Source: Pelargonium tetragonum
Taxonomy: Eukaryota > Streptophyta > Magnoliopsida > Geraniales > Geraniaceae
Assembly: GCA_036897445.1 (NCBI GenBank)
Contig: JAYMTL010000092.1
Location: forward strand, 17,658 to 81,657
Length of the DNA stretch: 64,000 nucleotides
Reading direction: 5' to 3'
Shown here: one piece after another, positions 1-13,200 of the stretch
Layout of the letters: the number at the start of each line of letters is the position of its first letter
Position numbering within the stretch: the first letter of the stretch is position 1
Position numbers and translations under genes: made by a program
Notes under the pieces: model-generated
Told to the model about the DNA's origin: nothing
The model's input: only the letters and a program-made list of their open reading frames with translations
Database searches by the model: none

Positions 1-3000
1 AGGAGGTCTCATGAGTTTTTGCACTTTAGCCTACTCCTAAGGTATCCGGGTATTCCGTATATCCACTCTATTAAGAATTAAGAATTACTATCCAGTTTTA
101 TTCCATTGGATATGGGATTATAAGGAACTCCTGTTAGGATAGGGGTTAAAAGGCTCTCTTCCAATAAATTCTTTAACATGTCTATAATCAAATAGAAATG
201 AATCTAGGAGCCTTGAGTTATGCTTATTCAAATAGGGGTCCCCCCGCTTTTTTTAGAATTACTTTGTTCGGGTTAGTCCTCTAGTAAAGTCAGTATTTTC
301 TCCCTATACTATATTATCTCCATTACTTACTAAAAAACCTTAGGTCGGGTTAGACGCAAGCATTAGTACTTCTTTTTTATAAGACTTACCTTAGACTTCA
401 GATCTAAGCTAAAACTGTAAAAAAGTTTAACTCAACCTAAAAATTTTTTGATAAAATGAAACTCTCACACCTATGGAATATTCTTTCCCACTTACTATGT
501 TTTAGCTTTCTTGCCAGGGGATACTATATAGCAGGACCTTGATGAGTGGTAAATGCGTGTTCGGCTGTATCCTTTGAAAGGTTCGCTACATACTTTGTGT
601 AGTGAAATCCAATTATAAAAAAACACTTTTACTAGCTTTACAATATCACTAGAATTAAGCAGCCCCTGCTAGACTAAGCAAGTTACAGAAGTGCGGGTCT
701 ATGTCAATTTATTAAGTCTAATATAAAATCTGTATCCTAGTACTAACTTATGTTGATTAAGAGTTGAAGTAATATACTTAATAAAAAGGTTTAAGAATAA
801 GCTTTTAATGCCTGGAGGATTCTCCCTAACCTAAGGGGATATAAGCCCTCTTTTCTATATAGGGTGTGCTTTTCTTGCAATTGCATTTGAATATTAAGAG
901 TAAAAGAATATCCAATAAGTAAAGTAAACCCCGCAGGTTCTTAACAAAAGGCTTGCCCTACACTCGTTCTCCTATACAACTTATAAAGTCCCTAGGAGTA
1001 CCTTTAAAATATGGATAACTTAAATCCATATATCTTTTCTCTGCTAAGAACTTCAATTTCCACTATTTTAACCAGTATACCCTAAGCTAAGTCTTACCCC
1101 TATCCCGACTATCCCGCAAGGCTCTTAATACCCCACTTCCTATGAACTCTTAAGCAGTTACTGCCAAGTATGAATTTTTTTAGCCTAGCTTCGTAGATTT
1201 CAAAATAAAGGGTTTAAGGACACGCAAATTCTCCATGCCTAGTTTTGACACTACACTCCAACCCTAAAAAGAGTTAACCCCTATAATTATATTCATCTAC
1301 CCACCTTCGGTTCTTTGTAAATTAACAGGTTTTTTATACACTCTTGCTCCAACCAAAGGGAGTTTTTCTGCAAGGTATAATTGCCTTTGCTTTATTTTAG
1401 ATTAGAGATAAAGCTGCCCTTTCGAAGTGCTCCTCTCTTTTCAGTTTATTTAGCTCCTTACGTAAAGTATTGAAGAATTATGATATATATACAAATATGC
1501 GAAGCTACAGCTATAGGAGTCTTCCGGGATATAAAAAAGCTTCGCTCATTCGCTCAATAGGCGGGTTTCTAGGATGGAAAAATGTCTTTTTCAAACTCAA
1601 GGCATAGAATCAAGTTTGGAAATTTATAAGTGGAAGTAATACCGGAAAATTTCTAAGGCGAGTGATTTATCCAGGATAGAGCAAAACAGGGAGTATAACC
1701 CCAGAGCTTACCTTCTATTTAATTATGGGTATGATAAAATAGTAATGAAACAAAAGTAAACCAACACTAGAGAGTTTACATGATTCAAGCTTATTTTCAA
1801 TACCTGTTCTAGAGAGTCAAAATTCTAGGTCTAATTTTGTTTTCAGGGATAACCTTGTGACTCGAGTCCCCTTAAAAGAGATTTAGGATAACTTATGAAA
1901 TGAAAACTACAAAGATTTGCTCCTTATTATAAGGAATAGCCCCAATCTATCTGGTAAGAAACCCTATTTACCTTAAACTCCCTACAATGCAATAAATGAA
2001 GCAAATTTTATCCACTTTCCAAGAAATTGCTATCTCAAGTACTTTTGAACTAATCAGTCTTTTATAGAATAGGATAAAGTTCTATTTTAGATGTTTCACA
2101 GATAATTAAGATTTTAAGTTTTAGTTCATATAACAAATACTCTTTAGAATTACTTTATTAAAAATGAAAAAGAGTTTCCAATCCGGAGACCCCGCATATT
2201 TCTAGAATACAGTTCCTTTATCTTTAAGATTTAAACCCTAATAAAAGCTCTTAAAAATTTTTTGAGCTAGGAAGTCTATTTCCCTTTCAAGAATCTCCCA
2301 CCGTTAGGGTTATGCGCTTTTTAATTTAATAATAGAGGAATCCCTAAAAGACGGGGTATTAAGCAATTTCTTTCAAGCGCCCTTCTAGATCCTTGAAAAT
2401 TCTTGCTCGAGTTTATTTATATAGTAAGAGAGTATAAAAAAGATCTCAAAAGGGGCCTGCCTCTGTCCCATTAGATTAATCTTTCAACTTATAGTTATCG
2501 GAATTCTTGTAGAATGTTGATTTAGAATAGGGTCCCCTTTGCATGTTAAGAAAAGCAAGTAATTAAATGAAGCCCTTTGTCAATTTACCATGTATAGAAC
2601 GCGGCACGGAATAATTTGATATTACTGCTCTTTTGAAAGCATGACTCTATATTTACGAAACCCCCTTCCTTAGAGGAACTCTTAAACCCTGTAATAAAAA
2701 GCTAACGCCTATTTCATTTTGAAGACAGCCCCTTTATTTTAAGGTAAAGAATTACTGGCAACTAGGGACCAAAAAAGATAAAAAAAGCCCTTATCGTTAT
2801 AGAAAGGCTTTTCATTTCCTTAGACCATGTCTCTAAATACAACGTGCTACTTGGAGTAGCAACTGTCTTGTCAAAAAGCGAACTTATATTGTCTTCTTTA
2901 TGTTTGATTAAGATACACTCTTTAGTTTAACCCTGAGTAAGCGGCCCTATATTAAAATTTACATCGGACTTTTTAAATATAAATACTTGAGTGAAATCCT

Positions 3001-6000
3001 TATAAACCTACGAGTATCCAGAGACTTAGTACCATACCCAAGGCGTTTTTCCTTATAAGGGATATAGTCGACAGAACTCTAAGGAAAGCCTGAATCTCTA
3101 CAACTCGGACTCTAACCTGGGAAGCTTTACTCATATGGGAATAGTAGGGGCAAAATTATCCGTACTAAAACTGAGTTTACTCATTACCTTGACAAAAACC
3201 CGGGGTAACCGGTTGGAAAGTGGAGTTCTATTAGGGGTATCCCTTGGGATTTCCTAAACAAGTGAGCAAAAAGCTAAAAATTTATCAGAAGAATAAGAGG
3301 GTAAGGCATCTGTTCCCATTCCTTATTAAATTTGCTAAAACTCAAATTTTGAATTTCAAGTATTGCTGTTGGGTGAATATAATCCGGTAAAAATCCGACT
3401 GCCAAGCTTTCCTCTTTTGGAATTGCTTTAAAAAATCCGAAGTAACGCCAAACCTTAATCCTTGTGGACTCAAGAAAAACCCTATACTACATCCCTTTAA
3501 TTCATTTAGCGAGGCCAAGATTGGAGCACTCCATTTTAGAATTTAGATTCCGTACTAGAGGATGCTGTATTTTTGACTTCCATGGACGTAGAACCCTAAA
3601 GAAAGTTCTAACAGCGCGAAAATAGGCAGTACCATACCTTTAAAAGAATGAGGAAACCCGCTGTATAAGTAAGAAAGGATACTATGGGAGTGCCCTGAAG
3701 AGGCTAGCCTTGGCCATGGCCGGATAACTGAGCAAAATACTCAATTGAATCTTACATAAATTTCTCAACTATTAGCAAAAAGAAGAGCTTCTACCCTCAA
3801 AGGAGAGCTCCAGAAGCAAAGAATAAATCATGTAAACCCCCTTTTTTTAAAACATAGGAAAGCGGAGTCATTTTACAACAAAGCAAAAATCCAAAAAAGT
3901 TTCTATTATTATATTAAGGACTCCCTTACACTCAAATAGCTATCTAAATAAAGCTAATGAGTACTCCTTCGTTTAGAAATGAAGTTCCCTTTTGTTAGAG
4001 CTCACTTTGAGCATGGTATTGCTGCATACTTTAAATCTACTGGGTATAGTCTGTCTAAAAAACTTCTATAGACAAAAAAGAAGTGAAAACTATTGAAAAA
4101 GACAAAGCTTAGATATGAGATGAATTAAAGTAAAGAGGAATTTCCCTATAGGCCTTAGGGGTAAGGGTTCTACTCATAATAGCTAAAAAATTAGATACAA
4201 AAAAGCATTGACCAGTAGATTACATAATTGTGACCTTGCTTTTAAGTCTTTTGAAAGATTTTGGTTATAGATCTTACAATGAGTTACTAAACTTCAGTTT
4301 GCTCTAAATATGTCTTAAGTTTGACTTTAAGCTAAAGGGGTCTAAGTACTCTAGATGGATCTATATTAACTTATGCCCCTTTTCGTTTATAAAGTGTAAT
4401 ATTTGAAAGCTTTACCAGTACCGGACTTGCAAATTTAGAAAATAAGTACTCTTCAAAAGGCTTAAATAAAACTCTAAAAGATTTTGCCTTAATTTAAGGT
4501 ATTAAGAGCTGGCACAAGGTGTTTTATATCCCCCTTAGGTACAAATGTACATGGAATTCTTGATATAAATGCTTAAAAAAGGACTCTTCTTTTCAATTTA
4601 ATAGAAAAACCTTAAGTCTAGCAGAGGATATTCTAACTTCTAAACGAGTTTCGTGGGTTACCCTATGAGAAGAGTTAAGTCAGGGTGTATCCATTTTGTA
4701 AGAGTTTTCGCCGCTCCTTTTTTTCTTAGAATCAATTTATATTGTACGAAACAAAGTTTTCATATTAAAATCGGGAAAGCTAAAGTCAGTCAGTAGGAGA
4801 TAATATAAACTTACTCAGTCTCAGTTAAACAAAAAATCTAACTAAGCTAAGGGGATAAGGCAAAAATTTATGGAATAAACTAAGAACTACTACTAGCACG
4901 GGTGCTTCTACTATATTAATAAAGGAAGAATCTGTATGTCTTATCCAGAGTTAGAGGTCCGGGATTTTTGCTCTTTAATTTAATTGTGTTTGGATGGATC
5001 CTCTTGCCATACTCCGAAAGAAGTCCCTTAGGATAAAGCATTTTCCTCAATCTGGTTTATACCTAGATTACCCCTAAACTAGTGAAATCGGTTGGACTCT
5101 TGTTCTGCTTGTTTTCTAGGACAGTGAGATAGGCGGACTTGTTGTTCCCTGTAAGGAATATCTTGTCTTAGTAGTATAGGAGTCGTATTGATAGAGGTAC
5201 GAAGTAACAGTTCCTTAAGTTTTTTTGTATTCCCTTTAAAACCCATTAAAAGTGTCAAAAAGTGAACATCTTTTTTTTTTATTTGTGTTACAAAAATGAC
5301 CTCTAAAAGAATAGTATTTTCTTTACATTTTTTACACTTAAAATCTTTATTGTTCTCTTTTTTTTATACCAAATTAAGACATATAGGTTCTCCTCTGTAA
5401 AAAAAAAGGCTCGATTTTCTTGTTAAAAAGTAAAGATAAAGAGTGCCCTTTTTCGTGACAAGTGGAAACCCTCTATAAGATGGGACAGATAAGTGTAGTT
5501 CTCGATAAGAGAGTTATTAATAAGAAATTATAAGATCCCAAAACTAATGTTAGACTTCGAACATGGCAAGAGGCAGTTGAGGTGCAAAATAAAGAGTTGT
5601 TCCTTAAAAAAGATAAATAAGCTCAAAAGGCTATAGAGTGGGTTAAATTCCCTAACCATTAATTATGGTATGGGAATACTACTTAAAAAAACAAAAAGAT
5701 AGTAGACCCCTCACCTCGGGTTTGTTACCAAGGTAACGAAGTTAAATTTCACTCTAAAATAAATATCCTCGATATCCACAAAAGGGAACTCCTTGCTTAT
5801 TATATCCTTTAATTTACTAACTTTCAAACACAAAGCTTAACTGTGCTACTAAAGACTTTTTTTTTCTAAAATTATCAAAGGTATACTCTCTGCAAACTCA
5901 TAAGGTTGTAAGAACACCCAACTTGCTCTTGCTTGTCCATTAAACGAGATACAAGTTACAACTTTTACCGCACAAATACGGGATTTCCTTAACTACCCTA

Positions 6001-9000
6001 ATACTTGAGAAAACCTCTGAATTGAAAAAGAAAAATTTTTGTTGGAGTAGAGAGGTCCATTACTTGTTAAGTTAAGGCGGCTTGAAAGGGTGCCGTAGTA
6101 ATAGAAAGGCTATCCTAAAGAAGTAGTTATCACAGAATCCTCGATTTGCAGATCTCGCTTAGAGTGAGATGCACAGAATTTGACTATAACTTGCGTTATT
6201 AAAAAACTAAGGAAACATTTATAAGGGTTCTTTAAACGGAAGCCTACTACGTATGCGTTATTTAAGAGACTTTTTCTGGGACTTTCCTATGTTTCCTAAA
6301 AATGGGTAGGGTTTTTAAGATTTTATACTTATAAACAGGGCCCTTTATCTAACCCTTATCTATAAGTTTAGCAAGGGTGTAAGCTTTTCTAGGAGTAGAC
6401 TATGAGTATTTATAAAAAGGATTCTCTTTTAGTTCCGTAGGGTAATCCGCGTCAAATATCTTTTTAGTCAGAGTTAAGTTACCTTACTGTCAGTCCCTTA
6501 TTCTTTTTGGGTGACGAAAATCAGAAGTTTTAATGGGATAGCGCTCAAGAAAAGCACACTGGAATGAACTAGGATTCCTTTAGAGGAGTTTAGCATTTAT
6601 AACAGTTTAAAGGTATTAGTCCTTCCTTTGTTTAGTACAACACAACGATATTGCACGATTAAGCATAGCTCGTAGAAATCCTTTTGATTTGAAGAGAGGC
6701 TCTTAAAGTAAGTGCAACACTGCCTCGCATTAAACCGCAATATAGAATTCTAAGAGCTATACATATGATCTCAAAAATTTGAAATTCAATTAATTAGCTG
6801 TAGCAGGGGTGTATACAAGTATGTTAGCGGATCCCCCTTCAGTTTTATACTTGTAGGCATTAACCAGTTATATCCGGAAAAGGATAGATATATTAGATTA
6901 AGGTAGATTATTTGCCTTGGTAACTCCTCAGTTATTGTTAGAGGAAGTAAGGCTTTTTTTTGAATCAACGACGTTACAATTCGTGGCTAATCTAGTCAAA
7001 TCAAAAGGAATGCTTATGTCTTCGTTAGCGAGAAACTTTAAAAACTAAACGGGAGCCTTTTGACTATGTCTTGAGTCCGTTATACCGAGTCAGAGGAATA
7101 AAAGGAGTACTCCAAAACGGAAGCTTCTTTTAACAGTAGATTTTTCAACAAACCTAATTTCTTGGGGAACGACCCCCTTTAGTGGGAAACAAGCCGTCAA
7201 AAGGAGAGCTACGGGTTTGAGATTATATCCGCTAAGTTTCTCCAAGTCAGGTATAACCTATTTTCCAGATCTTTCTAAATTTCTAGTTAAAATCCGGGTT
7301 ACCCAAGGATTTCCTAGTACACAAGGACCCTTCTTGACTCTTTAATCTGTTTACCTCTTTTTAGTGTTTTGAGCCCACCCCACTTGTGAGGACTTCTCCG
7401 CCATTTTTATTATACTCTAACTTAGTGCCTTTTATGAGCCCCTAAAATCAAGTCTAGCAAAAGCAATAAGAATATCTGACACTTCATGGAATTCAAAAGT
7501 CAAGCTATTAAAATCTAGTAAACTTTGCTCGTTCTTTCCCTTATTGGGTAACCACTAAACCCTTCCCGCCAGATTAGGTATCCCGCGGATTGTCACTCAA
7601 AAATAGGAGGTCTATAGCGTACTGCATTTAGTATAAGGGTCTCCTGCTGTTATACATTTCGCAAACCCAACCCCAGATAATTTAATTGCAGCTAAAAGCC
7701 CGGGGCAATCCAAGTCTCCATAAAGGTAGATATACAAATTTTTCTTAAGGTTATTATTCCACAAAGCTTTCCTAAGCGATTTTGCACTTATTTTAGGATA
7801 AGCTGCTTATAGCATAAAAGCAGTAGAGTACAACAATCTAAAAACTGAGTAGAGGAACCCCTTGACCTCAAACTTTTCCTTTAGATTAGAACCCCATACC
7901 GATGATACTGCGAAGAGCTTTGGAAATGCGTGAGATGAGAGTTTAAGGGGCTCCCCTATCGGAAAGATGAAGTAATTAGCAAGCAAGTAGTAGACTCAGT
8001 GAAAATAGGAACACGGCACGGGGCTGAAGAGATACAAGATAACAAAGCTTAAGATGCACAAGCAAAGAGAGAAGTCCTACCATTACTTTAATGAAACTAG
8101 AATTTCTTATGTTTAGAAATAGGGATAGGAAAAACTTTGACTTCACTTTGGGTGTACCGGAACCCAATATGCTTCTTTTTATTCCCTAAACAACTAACCC
8201 GAATAAAGGAAAGAGTTCCTTCTTTTTCTTACTTTTCATTTCTCTGCGATACCTAGACCTAAAACTCCTTTTGCTCACTGCTTTCTTACTCCAAACTTTC
8301 TACTTTTCTACTTATAAGATACCTCTCTAGTAAGAACTCCAAGGAAGAAGAGGAATTCCCCTAGAATGTTTCATAAACTAGAACGAGGATTTTGTTTGGA
8401 TCTATAAAGTTGTATAGGAAATCAATAAGACGTAAAATAAGCGGAACCTATTACAACTGAAGTTGCCTTCACAAGCGGATCTCCTATTCCAAGAGAGCCC
8501 TGCTGTACCCTACTAGATTGACTATGAGACGCTTTAATCTTAAACGGAAGGAGTTCCTCCCTATAAGGCTCCGCTTCTTTTTCTAGTTCTATATTTATAA
8601 TACGACTTACATAAAAGCTAGTTTAATAGGTTTTGGATATAGCACAATCCTTAGCTTCTTTTTTACAGGGGCAACGTCTATTGGTCCGCTTCAGGTGGTT
8701 ACTTAGTCAAAATTCCTTAGGATTGAAAGGGGCCCTCAACACCTAAGGAGTCCCCTGATAACTCACTTTAGTCTATATAGTAGGGAAATTAACCCTATAG
8801 CGTCCTTTTTGAGGGCTGGTAGTAAACTCGAAATATGGAAGACCAACTCCTAAAAGCTCTGCTTTTACTCAGTATTTTATACTCCGAAAAAGCTTTGTAA
8901 AAAGTAATATCCGGCACCCTAGTTTAGAAGTTCTCAAAGAATTAAAGAAGTGCAGGTTTTCAAAAAGTTGTTAAGCAAATTTAGTGTATTGAACGAATTT

Positions 9001-9589
9001 TTTGCTACTTTTTTTATTCAGTAATCTGCCCTTAACCAAAGAGGTATACCTTATACTTTTAGACAAGGGCGCCCTTTACTACTAAATTAGGAAGGAAGCG
9101 CTTGTTAAAAAAAACTAAAATGAATTTCTGTAAAGCACTTGAAAGAATATTAAAAAGGTATTCTCAAGTTTCTCGCATAGAGTTACGAAGTTGGCTGGGT
9201 TAATTTTTTGTATAGCAACTCCACAAGGTAACACCTTAGATTCCGGATTCCACTCTTGATTTTAGTATAGAGTCCTCTTATTATTTATATAAGGGTATAT
9301 AGGTCTTTTAGTTTTGTCCAAAAGTAGTACTAAGTAATAATACCTTTCTTTTTGGTTATCCGGCAAGTCCTACGTTGAATCTGGATATAGTGCGTATTAT
9401 ATAGAATAGAATCTTTCTTGTAATAAAAGCCCGAAGAGTTTTTAAGAAAAACTCAGTTATACTCTAAAAGAATTTCAAGCCATGAACACACATCCAAAAA
9501 TTTGAACTTTTATTAAAAGCTCAAGTATACTCGTATTCAACCACTTAAGCGCAAGGTAAAAAGAAGAGGGGCCTTTTTTAAACAGTTAA
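1..9589. other. Gene-free AT-rich DNA, majority texture
   Basis: I see no gene here. Stop codons fall densely in all six frames and the longest frames are about 60 codons with no recognisable motif. No rRNA core, tRNA cloverleaf or intron core could be recognised. The texture is AT-rich DNA carrying short GC-richer quasi-palindromic words, for example GGAACTCC at 124 and 5785 and GGAGTTCC at 8550. A T10 homopolymer lies at 5271-5280. A GGATCC-containing or related word pair recurs around 8743 and 9831. This looks like non-coding or fully decayed sequence. A computed six-frame profile search would be needed to exclude very diverged gene fragments. Confidence 0.7.
8743..8761 (+). repeat. Short diverged direct repeat, copy A
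   Basis: CTAAGGAGTCCCCTGATAA resembles CTAAGGGGATCCTCTGATAA about 1.1 kb downstream at 9831-9850, with a one-base gap and a few substitutions. Both cores are quasi-palindromic (GGAGTCCC and GGGGATCCTC). A pair this short could arise by chance in 64 kb, so it counts only as an example of the palindromic word family scattered through the window. Confidence 0.3.
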
Positions 9590-9830
9590 GACAAGATATT
9601 TCAACAAAAATTCAACTTATACATTACTATACTATAATAACTATAATAGATATAATATACTTTAATTTACTAGGGAATGCCGGCTTAGCTACATTAGCTA
9701 CAGGCTAGAGGAGGGCCCATAGCAAGAAGAAGACTAAGAAAACAAGAATATCTTATTGGAAAGCCACGATTTAGGGCTACTCACCTACTTGAACCTTGTA
9801 CTGACGATGACACCTGAAAAAGCGTAAACT

Positions 9831-9850
9831 CTAAGGGGATCCTCTGATAA
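9831..9850 (+). repeat. Short diverged direct repeat, copy B
   Basis: This is the partner of 8743-8761. It lies just upstream of the strand-asymmetric island that begins the inverted repeat near 9.95 kb. The shared ends are CTAAGG and CTGATAA. The centre differs but keeps dyad symmetry, as expected if the hairpin rather than the exact sequence were conserved. Chance similarity is also possible. Confidence 0.3.
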
Positions 9851-10119
9851 ATAGGAGCCAAAAACTACTTACGAATCTAACTACGAAGAACCGGTCAAGG
9901 CACTCTGAAAGAATTTGACCCTTTGTGCTCGAAATGCAATATAGACACAGATCAAGAAAGACAAAGACAAGAACTCTGAAGAGAAGAGTAGTAGACTATG
10001 AAGATACAGAAGAACAAGTCAAGAGAAATAGAAAGAAATAAGTTATAACAAAAAATAAGAGATACAGTAAGATAGCTATAGCTCAATAGCAAACAGTTTT
10101 TACTAAAGCGCGCTTACCC

Positions 10120-10136
10120 CTCTTCTTTAAGAAGAG
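10120..10136. repeat. Perfect short hairpin at the inverted-repeat centre
   Basis: CTCTTCTTTAAGAAGAG has arms of 8 bases that pair exactly around a single T. It sits between the A-rich and T-rich arms of the larger imperfect inverted repeat, which makes it the likely symmetry centre. It lacks the T-run that follows a bacterial intrinsic terminator, so I do not call it one. Confidence 0.6.
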
Positions 10137-10250
10137 AATACCTATGCCTATCTTATAACCTGTACTTTTCTTGCATCTACTACTGTTAGCCTATTGTCTT
10201 CTTTGTCTCATTTATCTATAGTAGCAGGCAGAGTGGGTAAATCCTTCTAT

Positions 10251-13200
10251 ACTCTATAAAATTTCTAAAGATTATTAGAAATATCCGATGCGAGGCAGCT
10301 CATTACCCTTCAGTAAACCTTAAACAGATCCCGAAATTTCAAAACTACCTAATTATTTACTACTCAATACTTGTGAGGAAGGCTACAAATTAAGTTTCCT
10401 TGATCCTTGATAAGAACCCAAATTTATATAAAAAAGAGTCTCTTTAACTTTAAAAACGCCTAGGCGGGTGCCCGGGTAAGCCCTAATAGAGCTAAATTTC
10501 GAAAGCTCCATATAGAATTATAACTATATATGTTCAAAGTAAATGACGAAAGTAAGGAGCCCTCAATGCAAATATTAGCAACACACTTTATTTATTTCAA
10601 GACCGGGATCGGACAGAAGATGAAATGAGGGGGTATCCTACGCGATCTCTCTACTCGTTAGGTGCGTCTTAAATAAGTTAGTGCCGACCGCTTCCGCGAA
10701 AAATCCTACAAAGGGAAGCCCAGAACAGAACTTCTTTATTTATAGATTCTAGGATTATAGAAACCCGGTAGAACTTCCTAGAATTTTTTTTGAGTTTATC
10801 CTGTAATTAACAGAGCGATTTTTAATTATAGAGCCTTGCTAGACCTAGACTCGAGAGCATAGTATACCTTTTACTTGAGTATCCTGGTTTCCTGTTAATT
10901 AAGGGACCTTAAATGTGATCGAAGTGACGAGGTTACCGCACAGCTACATTTTATAGTGTAAAGCCTTAATTAACTAAACGCGTCTTGCCCCACAAATTCT
11001 AGTTAACCCAAAAATGAAAGTCTTTATTATAAATAAACTTAGTTTCATACTTCTAAAGGCCACGTAGTTTAATTTAAACAAGCATAGCTGCAAGCTAAAT
11101 ATCCCTGTAAATCAGTAATCTGGATTTCGAAGTTAGTTAAGAAAGTCTGGCAAAAGTCCCTCTTGGGTTTACCGCAGTTATATTATAAAGGAACTTCCTA
11201 CCAAGAAAATAGAAAAAATTCCTCATACAAAAGAGACAGAATTTCGTTAAGATTAAGATCGGGTGTAAACCCTGGTAACTTTACAAGCGTATTGTTTTTT
11301 CCATATACAAGGAGCTCAAGTTCCATAAGTAAAAAAAGCAAGGCCTCTTTTGAGACAACAATATAGAAGGAACCCATAAGAGGTTCTAATTTGTAAGCTC
11401 TATCACATAGCTTTAAAAAGTAAATATTCGACCTTCGCTATGCTATACAATCTCTTGCTTAAGTGGCGGAACGGGAAAGGTCTTAGAATACCTTACTACT
11501 TACATCGAAGATACGTAGAAAGGTCCCTAATTTCTTCAAGCAATAGTTTAAAATTAAGAGCTTAATCTAGTAAACCAGCAAAAAGATCTGAACAAACTAA
11601 TTTTAGCTTACTTGCTTGTATTAGTATAAATGTCAAAACGACTTGACAAATTATAAAAAGACACGAGTTCAAACCCACCGGCTCGTGCATTTAATTAATA
11701 ACCACAATTAAGTATGCCGCGAAACCAGGGAACAAAGAGTATTTCACACCGGACTTCCTAGACGAGTATAGTTTTTCAAGAATCTGAGTTTATGACTAAA
11801 ATATAATAAAGAGTAGCCCGGTTGATACAAAAGACTTTGAGGGGATAGCTTTGGCAAATTACTCGGCTTAATACAAATTAGTAGTTTCCCTTTTTGCAAT
11901 CCGTGGGGGAATAAGCACACTGTTTAAGAGAATGTGAAGAGACTTGTACCTGGACTGGGGTACCTTGTTGTAAGATATTAGGATCGGCCCTTAGAATTGT
12001 TTGGGAAGTACTCCAGGTGCATCTCTTAAACGATTAACTAGAACTTAAGCTAAATTTTATTATACCAACGGACCCCTTTTGTTAAGGTATCCGCCAGGAA
12101 ACTTTACTTCGTTCTAGAAAGGTCATATAAAGCTAAAACTTAACCCCCTATATTTACAAGTTATAAAAGGGATTCTAAAAATCACTTAAATAGAAATAGA
12201 AAAACTATTGAATTACTCTTCCAGAATCCGGAGTCGAGGAGTGCTTTGTCGTATTAGTTAGTATAAAGGATCCTAAGCTAACCCGCGGTTAAAGCAAGAA
12301 GTTATCGCATGTATTCCCTTAGGTTCAAGCTGCTTTGTTTATTAACCTATACTATATTAGTACGCAAGGTTTTAATTCGGGTAAAAAAGGAGACAAAAAA
12401 GAAAATGATTTTTTTAGGTAATTTATTGGAATGCCTCCCGATATTGCTTTCTCTCTTTACAATGAGTATGCCCTGTACCTATAAAATTATATATAATTTA
12501 ACAAGTATTGTATAAAAACGCAAAATGTTACTTGATTATCTAGATTTTATAAGTAGAATTTAAAGGATATGATAACCGCGACTTTTCGGGATATCTTGTC
12601 TTGCAAAGACTTACTCTTTTCTTTGTCTTAGACTGCAAACTAAATAAAATTTATTAAACACCAACCGAGCTCCTATAAAAATGAAATAGAATCCCTTTAG
12701 AAATCCCTAAATACAAGGGTCTAGTACTCTCAACAGGTAAAAAAACTTCCTCGTTTGTAAAGCACGAATCCCTAAGCTACTAAATGAGATACAAAAATAA
12801 GGCCCTTTCTTTCGAAGAACTTAATTGCATCATACGCGGATACCTTGATTTTGCCCACGATCCTGCGGATTTAAGACTTTATATAACATTCTAAATTGAA
12901 GATTTGGAACAAAGCAAATCTCTAAGAGCTTTTACTTTTTAATCCCTAAACCCTATTAAAGAGTCACATAAAATCTGTATACTAAGGGTAAGCCTAAATT
13001 TAGGTTGTAAGGTATAGTACTATTACCCCAGATTTCGTGTTAAGTCGTACTCTATTCGAAGAGTCTTGCTTTAGTATAAGCCCCAAAATGAATAGCATTT
13101 TATCTTGCAAACACCTTCTAAATCTAAATATCCTAGAGCGAGCCATGTTACGACCTATATAAAACACGGAGCGCGGCTTCTTTAGGTTTAGGGCTGATGA

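Larger units (their letters stand above)
9590..10250. repeat. Strand-asymmetric island with imperfect inverted repeat
   Basis: An A-rich, T-poor stretch (about 9950-10080, built from words such as GACAAAGACAAG, AGTAGTAGA and GATACAGAAGAA) is followed by its T-rich counterpart (about 10140-10225). Matching words appear in mirrored order: TAAGATAGCTATAG on the left against the complement of CTATGCCTATCTTA on the right, AGTAGTAGA against TCTACTACT, and GACAAAGAC against GTCTTCTTTGTC. An exact 8-bp-arm hairpin with one central base lies between the arms at 10120-10136. This is what a diverged inverted repeat with arms of roughly 100-130 bp would look like. I see no coding frame in either arm. It could be a decayed mobile element or a palindrome left by replication or recombination, and the sequence alone does not decide. 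Confidence 0.5.

Noticed and set aside
541-600. A stretch vaguely like group II intron domain V (TTCGGCTGTATCC ... GAAAGGTTCGC)
   Set aside because: The conserved AGC/GTT catalytic triad pairing and the GNRA-capped helix of domain V cannot be drawn, and no reverse transcriptase or domain VI bulge is nearby.
3060-3075. GATATAGTCGACAG, similar to the group I intron S (P7) element
   Set aside because: The matching P, Q and R elements are absent upstream, and there is no homing-endonuclease frame. A short AT-rich match is expected by chance.
11640-11690. Possible tRNA 3' end (GAGTTCAAACCC then CGGCTCGTGC)
   Set aside because: The bases flanking the loop do not pair as a T-stem, and no D-arm or anticodon arm is upstream.
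12309-12515. Sixty-eight-codon hydrophobic frame as a small membrane protein
   Set aside because: The hydrophobic/lysine pattern is typical of random T- and A-rich sequence, the length is chance-level, and there is no ribosome-binding or family evidence.
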